A DNA stretch of 64,000 nt. Source: Amorphochlora amoebiformis (taxonomy: Eukaryota > Cercozoa > Chlorarachniophyceae). Under the pieces are notes generated by a model. That model did not search any database. It saw only the letters and a list, made by a program, of their open reading frames with translations, and was not told where the DNA came from. Each line of letters starts with the position of its first letter. Within the stretch, counting starts at the first letter, position 1. The DNA lies in the NCBI GenBank assembly GCA_054601695.1, contig BAAHQB010000010.1:62001-126000 (forward strand), in the 5' to 3' direction. Positions 57,139 to 64,000 of the stretch are shown here, one piece after another. Both the position numbers and the translations under genes were made by a program.

Positions 57139-57386
57139 CATACTATGTATACAGTCTGTACATCTGTACATATATACGCATGTATAATTATACAGTATTA
57201 TGTATAATTGTATACAGATATGTAATATTAACAAATGATAATATATTTTTAATGTCACAATTATTAATAATCATAATTATTCTCATCTACACTACACTAT
57301 TATATTACATTACTGGGATACTCACACACATGTGTATGTATACATATATGTACGTATATATGCGTATATATATATATATGTATACG

Positions 57387-57448
<62 letters not shown>

Positions 57449-57788
57449 TATATTTATTATTTACATACAATTGTATACAATTGCAATATTATAGTCATAA
57501 ATTACATAATGTTTTCTTTTAACAGTCTTATTTCACGTGAGTGTTAAAATTCTTTTATGTTTCATGGAATGGACTTGGATTCTCACTCGCGGCCCCCACA
57601 ATTATTCGGGTCTTCAGTTTCAGACCTAAACTCATAGTCGAATATGACTGAATTTATACAGTTCATGGCTTGATGTAAAAAAATACGTAAAATTGCTGTC
57701 CGTCTCTCTATAAATCCTTCTGAACATTTTTCCTGTCTCAATACCGCCAGCGTAACTTATGATCAGTGGTCTTAGCCTTGCCACCTAC

Positions 57789-58515
57789 CTCTTCGGAATG
57801 ACTCGTGACGCCCACGTCAAATGAACCTTTCGCCAATTACTAGTCGAAAGAGTGAGTACAGACGTATAGACGGACAGAAACAAAGGTAAATCGTCGATGC
57901 AAGGCGTTCCCCCTACTTCCACCCCACCAATATATCTCCTCCCAGGAATACATCCTTCCACTCGCCCCCCCGGCGATTTTTCGAGCCCAGTATCGCACAC
58001 ATCTAATGGAGACTCTAAAATCATGCTTGGACTTCATTTTAGAGACTTGCAGGGCCTTGGGGAGAGCCTCTTGAGATTCGCCAGAGTGAGAACCCCATTG
58101 ACAAACGGACACGTGCTGGACACGTGCTTACATTAACAAGCGGACTTATTTCGGAATCCATTGGAAGATTAAATCTTCGGGTGGAATGGCGATCCTTTCT
58201 TTACATTCGGCATTCATTCCCAATCTCTCGTAGTCGAGGCTTCCTCTCACACAAGATATTCCTCATGATTACACCGAAAGGAAGATCTGCCCTTCTCCTC
58301 TCCTCTGTCTGTCTCCTCCCGCATCTCTGTCCGTCTCTGCATTCTGCCTTCCACTCACCATCCGAACAGTCTCTTCTTCCCTAACTCTAACTCTGACACT
58401 AACCCTGACCCTGACCCCAAGCTCAAAGAAAGCTTATTCTCATTCGTCCCGCAAGTCAGCGTCGATGATTTTACGAAGTAACAACGGTTTCAACGCGAAG
58501 CCCACCCGACAAACT
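57789..58515 (-). CDS. Exon cluster of an unidentified minus-strand gene
   Basis: Clear exon-like islands on the minus strand: about 58515-58467 (VGFALKPLLL), 58286-58205 (LPFGVIMRNILCERKPRLRE, IGNECR), 58174-58132 (FNLPMDSEISPLVN), about 58053-58004 (ALQVSKMKSKHDFRVSIR) and 57839-57789 (NWRKVHLTWASRVIPK). The first four join in phase 1, 2 and 0; the last needs a different phase, so an exon is missing. I recognise no family. It would converge on the thiolase. Its 5' and 3' ends are not found; 59790-59763 may be an upstream exon. Confidence 0.5.
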
Positions 58516-58528
58516 CGTCCTGCTCTCC

Positions 58529-58530
58529 CG

Positions 58531-58579
<49 letters not shown>

Positions 58580-58590
58580 TCTCTCTCTCT
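58529..58590. repeat. (CT)n tract
   Basis: About 60 bp of CT dinucleotide, the sense-strand GA repeat upstream of the minus-strand exon at 58515. Confidence 0.85.
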
Positions 58591-58697
58591 CCCAATTCTC
58601 TGCGTTATCCTGATATCTTTCTCCTCTCAACCTTCTTTTTAAATGTCTATGTCGTGTATACACACACACAGACACAAGCATATGTAATATATACATG

Positions 58698-58735
<38 letters not shown>

Positions 58736-58740
58736 TGTAT

Positions 58741-59095
58741 CTATCGGACTCTATTTTGTTAGTTTTGCTAGCGAGATACTAATGATCTGCTGGAAAAGTC
58801 TCGTCTTCGCTATACTTCTGCGGGAAGTCCCTGGTTGAATTTCTAGTGAAAGGGCTGCGGTCTGCAAGCCGTAGCCTCTTCAAACAAATTAGATAATGCT
58901 TGGGTTAGCGAAGAATGCAAAGCATTCTTGTTTAAAGAAACCTCATCGTAAGATGTGTGTGGTCAAATTTTCGTTGGCAATTTGGAACGTGAGAACTATG
59001 TTGGATTCCATCGAAATCAACATAGCCAAAACTACAAACAAGAAGCCGTTCTATTAAAGAAGAGGCTGCTACAAACAACAACATGTTCATACGTG
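58741..59095 (+). mobile_element. LINE-like element fragment, copy 3
   Basis: Inverted relative to copy 1. The plus strand reads FSLAIWNVRTMLDSIEINIA (58968-59027), the WNVRTM start of a LINE apurinic-endonuclease domain, then a stop; another frame gives NYKQEAVLLKKRLLQ. Upstream, 58741-58870 matches the reverse complement of 40265-40402, including TTTCCAGCAGATCATTAGTA in the element's other strand. No reverse transcriptase domain is present, so it is a fragment. Confidence 0.7.
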
Positions 59096-59276
59096 TACTT
59101 GTATCTGTTACGTAATGTATATATGAATTTGTATGTATATCACGTGTCTATTTTTATACACACATACATACACAATATTTATAATACAATATATACCTAC
59201 ATGAAATCAATATATTATAAATATATATATATATATATATATATGTATTATATTTATATATATATATATATGTATG

Positions 59277-59309
<33 letters not shown>

Positions 59310-59436
59310 TTATATTATATTATATATATATATATATATATATTATAATATATATGTGTAGCATATGTACATGTGCGTGTATTATACATATTGTATGTGT
59401 ATATGTATCTATACATATATATATATATGTATAATC

Positions 59437-59483
<47 letters not shown>

Positions 59484-59506
59484 ATATATATATATGTGTG
59501 TGTGTG

Positions 59507-59564
<58 letters not shown>

Positions 59565-59673
59565 CACATACATATAATATGTGTATATGTGTATATTATA
59601 TTAATGCATGTGTTATGTGTACACGAAAATGTGTACATCTGTATTTGAAAATGTATTTCACTGATATGCATTT

Positions 59674-59745
<72 letters not shown>

Positions 59746-59762
59746 GACGATTCAGTTCATAC

Positions 59763-59790
59763 GTCTCCCAAAATCGATGTCTTCCTCACC
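59763..59790 (-). CDS. Candidate short exon (GEEDIDFGR)
   Basis: A TA-free island whose minus strand reads GEEDIDFGR between a TATGAG acceptor and a GTATGA donor. It sits alone between TA tracts and may be an upstream exon of the gene at 57.8-58.5 kb. Read through instead, it ends RRMN and TGA. Confidence 0.25.
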
Positions 59791-59956
59791 CTCATAGGCA
59801 TTAGGTATCTATTTCTCATAACATATACATCAGATATCCAACATGTAATACATCAGGTGTATGTTATCATATAATTTACAACAGGAATTTGTTAATCCAT
59901 AACATATCCATCAGGTATATGTGTTTTATATATATATTTATATATGTATATATAAT

Positions 59957-60024
<68 letters not shown>

Positions 60025-60040
60025 ATATGCATATTCATAC

Positions 60041-60085
<45 letters not shown>

Positions 60086-60102
60086 TATACATACACACAC
60101 AT

Positions 60103-60143
<41 letters not shown>

Positions 60144-60179
60144 ATATATACTTATATACATATACCGACACACACACAC

Positions 60180-60237
<58 letters not shown>

Positions 60238-60368
60238 TTGCGTATATGTATATGTGTATATATGTGTATATGTATGTGTGTGTCTATGTATATGTACATA
60301 TGTATATAGGTGCGTGTGTACATACGCACATTTGCAATTAACAAATATTGTACGTATTATATATTCCT

Positions 60369-60414
<46 letters not shown>

Positions 60415-60494
60415 ATATATATGTGTGTGTGTGTGTGTGTGCGTGCGTGTATGTGTGTGCAAATTAATGTAACATGTATGTATACGTAAAATAT

Positions 60495-60547
<53 letters not shown>

Positions 60548-60596
60548 CATACACATATATGTATATATATATATGTGTGTGTATGTATACATATAA

Positions 60597-60662
<66 letters not shown>

Positions 60663-60682
60663 CATATATATACACACACACA

Positions 60683-60725
<43 letters not shown>

Positions 60726-60995
60726 TTGTGTGTGTATATATATGTACATATATATAGATATATAATATATACATTATATGTATCTAATATACATTGCAAA
60801 AATTTTACCTCCATAAGCTAAAATTATACATTCGAATTCATATATATGTATAAATAATATATATACATACATATATATATATATTATATATTATATATAT
60901 ACATAATGTATAATAATATATTATATATGTGTATAAATGTGTACATAATGTATAATATATATATATATGTATATGTATATGCAATATATATGTGA

Positions 60996-61040
<45 letters not shown>

Positions 61041-61065
61041 CATATATATATATGTATATATATAC

Positions 61066-61174
<109 letters not shown>

Positions 61175-61229
61175 ATATATATGTGTATATATATGTCAAT
61201 GTATACATATATGTATGTATATTATGTGT

Positions 61230-62400
61230 GGAGTGGTAGTTAGTTATGCCTAAGGTACGAACCATATTCACAGTGTCACAAGATGTAATAATAATATTGC
61301 CCTTCTACTGCCGGGCACGTGTGCTAGTACGTGTCAAGCCTAATGTCCTCGAGTGGCTACTACTACATACGGTAGTTGCGCGCTGTTTTTATCGATACTT
61401 GGCGATCATGTGGGGTGCATCAGACTAAGAGTTTTATTCATTAATAATACTTTGAAATTGCCTGAATCATATTCTGCCTTTGGAACCTTTAGCTTTCTAC
61501 GAGCGCTACATACAGACTCTACTAGTACCCGATGCAGGTACTAGATAGAGGTATCATAATCAACAATCATACCGTCTTGATACGAGTATTATTACTACTA
61601 TATACTACCTAGCCTGGCTTGAATTCATCCGAGGATATGTATTGTACCTGTGTGCGGTTTGCCAGTCGATATGCATGTCTATAGACTAGATAGATGTTCA
61701 GGTATGAGTGATCGACTCGCATTACTAGATATACTAGTACAAAATAATAGATTCAGTAATGTATACGTACGTCATGATTTGACTTCCTTCGGATTTATTT
61801 TTCCAATTGCAATACCAATTTCAAGAGTCTATATTGTATATCCCATATTTAAATATCATGAATATACAGATATACGTCATAAATTGCATATGCGAACGTA
61901 TCTTTAGGCATATGCGTACAACAGATCTATATACATTGAACCATTTATATACGCATTTCACACGTACTGATGTAGCACGTGTACGTACTGATGTAACAAG
62001 TACGTATACGTACTCATGTAGTATATATACGCTAGATACGTACTCAAGTGGTACGTATACGCTAGATACGTACTCATGTAGTACGTATACGTACTCATGT
62101 AGTACGTATACGTACTCATGTAGTACGTATGCATATTCATGTTGTACGTATACGTACTTACGTACTCATGTAGTACGTATACGTACTCATGTACTGGATA
62201 GATGTAAATATATTGTACGTAGTGTATCTGGATATCAATTGTCGACTATAGCTATGATCGGACAAAAAACTGTACGCAATTGTTTACGCCACTTAGTAGA
62301 TCGATCATACGAAAACATATGAGTGACTATCGAATTCATTCGTGTCGTAAAAAAACTTAACCTAGATATCTACACTGTATACTCATTAAATGCATGTTAT
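61230..62400. repeat. ACGT/CTAG-rich island with a 20-bp minisatellite
   Basis: Between 61960 and 62205 the words TACGTACTCATGTAGTACG and TACGTATACGTACTCATG repeat about ten times at 20-37 bp spacing. The flanks are rich in CTAG, GTAC and TACG words like the region at 13.9-15.3 kb. Open frames here (61807-62322) simply translate the repeat. Confidence 0.75.
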
Positions 62401-62539
62401 ATATATTTATCTACACCGTATACCTGTGCTATATACTAGATACATGTTATATATATTTGTATATATATATATATATATATATATACATACATACACATAT
62501 TTATATTACACACACATACATATTTATATTATATATATT

Positions 62540-62571
<32 letters not shown>

Positions 62572-62604
62572 TGATATATGTACATATATATATATATATG
62601 TGTG

Positions 62605-62737
<133 letters not shown>

Positions 62738-62797
62738 ATATGTATATATATATACACATATCACACACAATATATATATATATATATATATACATAC

Positions 62798-62839
<42 letters not shown>

Positions 62840-62859
62840 GGATATACTAACAAGTCGAT

Positions 62860-63076
62860 ATATACAGTGTTTCTTCACACTAACTTGCTACTTGCAACAG
62901 TCATGGCCAACCCGCCGACATGCTGTTGGCAAGTGATTGGAACCTATCTATGATCTCATAACCTACTTCTGATGAATAAGCGCATATGGATCTGAGAGGC
63001 CTTACAATGTCTGGTGATAGCTTTTAGCGGACCGCGTGCGATTTGGCTTACTGGCACTTGCACCTGTGAATGTGTG

Positions 63077-63080
<4 letters not shown>
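62860..63080. other. TA-free island without a recognised gene
   Basis: About 220 bp of ordinary composition. It shares ATCTATGATCTCATAA with 56848-56868. The plus strand opens [16 protein letters not shown] before a stop. No splice-supported exon could be linked to neighbours. Confidence 0.4.
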
Positions 63081-63125
<45 letters not shown>

Positions 63126-63333
63126 GCCAGTATACAAGAATAGTACGTGTGTGTATGTGTTGTAAGGTGGTTTATGTGTGCGGTATAACGTATGCATGTG
63201 ATGTATATCGGTGTATATATATCATGTATATAATATTTATGTATGTGTAATATATATATATATATATAATATATAATATAATGATATAATATCTATATAT
63301 CTATTATATATATATATATGTATATATATATAA

Positions 63334-63369
<36 letters not shown>

Positions 63370-63428
63370 ATATATGTTTATATACATACATATATACATA
63401 CATATTTATAATAGATATACACACATAC

Positions 63429-63489
<61 letters not shown>

Positions 63490-63926
63490 CACACATACAT
63501 ATATATATTGTAATATGTAATATATGGTATATTGTGTGAATATACATGTATGTACACATGTTTTAAGGTATATGTACTTGTATGTGAGAAATTCGTTACA
63601 TAAACACGTGGGTACATATATTTAGGTTACATTATCTATAAATATATTATATATATAAATATATAAAAAATATATGTATATATATATAACATATATATAT
63701 ATATGTATTTAAGTTTTATATATAGTATAGGTATATCATATACAAAAACATACACATATATATATATATATATATATCATATACGTACATACACCCCCCC
63801 TTCCCCCACATGTATAATATGATATTTAGACATATATATATATATATATGTATAAAATATGTGTACATATATATATAGATGTGTATACATATATACTAAT
63901 TTATATATATATATATATATATGTGT

Positions 63927-63997
<71 letters not shown>

Positions 63998-64000
63998 TAT
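63081..64000. repeat. TA/CA microsatellite, end of window
   Basis: Microsatellite with short unique pieces. A C-tract (CACCCCCCCTTCCCCCACA) stands at 63792-63810. No gene seen. Confidence 0.6.

Noticed and set aside
61807-62322. 171-codon plus-strand gene
   Set aside because: Most of it translates the TACGTACTCATGTAG minisatellite (TYTYSCST repeats).

Overview
This window is nuclear DNA from an extremely intron-dense eukaryote with a standard genetic code (TAA, TAG and TGA all act as stops). Nearly every intron and spacer is inflated by (TA)n and (CA)n microsatellite, so most long open frames are poly-(Tyr-Ile) artefacts. I built gene models by hand: I looked for non-TA islands with GT..AG edges and required splice phase to stay consistent from exon to exon. 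The organism looks like a protist: many short exons, interspersed TTAGGG-like motifs and LINE-like remnants. I cannot name the lineage from sequence alone.

Layout. (1) 227-6866, minus: a membrane-anchored dual-specificity phosphatase with an intact HCxxGxGRS active site, at least 13 exons. (2) 7706-10216 and 11021-12900, plus: two Pro/Ser-rich, low-complexity gene segments, either neighbours or one gene with an unresolved junction, divergent from the phosphatase. (3) 12901-15862: intergenic, with a ~130-150 bp minisatellite and a CTAG/ACGT-rich stretch. (4) 15863-37897, minus: the condensin II HEAT subunit NCAPD3, 62 exons joined in frame to about 1439 residues with a CDK-site-rich tail. (5) 38078-53793, plus: a mitochondrial/peroxisomal-type 3-ketoacyl-CoA thiolase (HADHB-like), 22 exons, 453 residues, all four catalytic residues present, head-to-head with NCAPD3. 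(6) 53794-64000: mostly repeats, a minus-strand exon cluster of an unidentified gene near 57.8-58.5 kb, diverged tandem repeats and fragments of a LINE-like element.

The genes do not form an obvious pathway: lipid beta-oxidation, chromosome condensation and a phosphatase sit side by side, as usual in a eukaryotic genome. What stands out is architectural: 62 exons averaging about 70 nt in one gene, a 12-nt micro-exon, two GC-AG introns, a 35-nt candidate intron, intron growth by microsatellite and local duplication, and a related non-LTR element seen three times, once inside a thiolase intron. I found no CRISPR array, prokaryotic operon, confident tRNA or confident rRNA gene.
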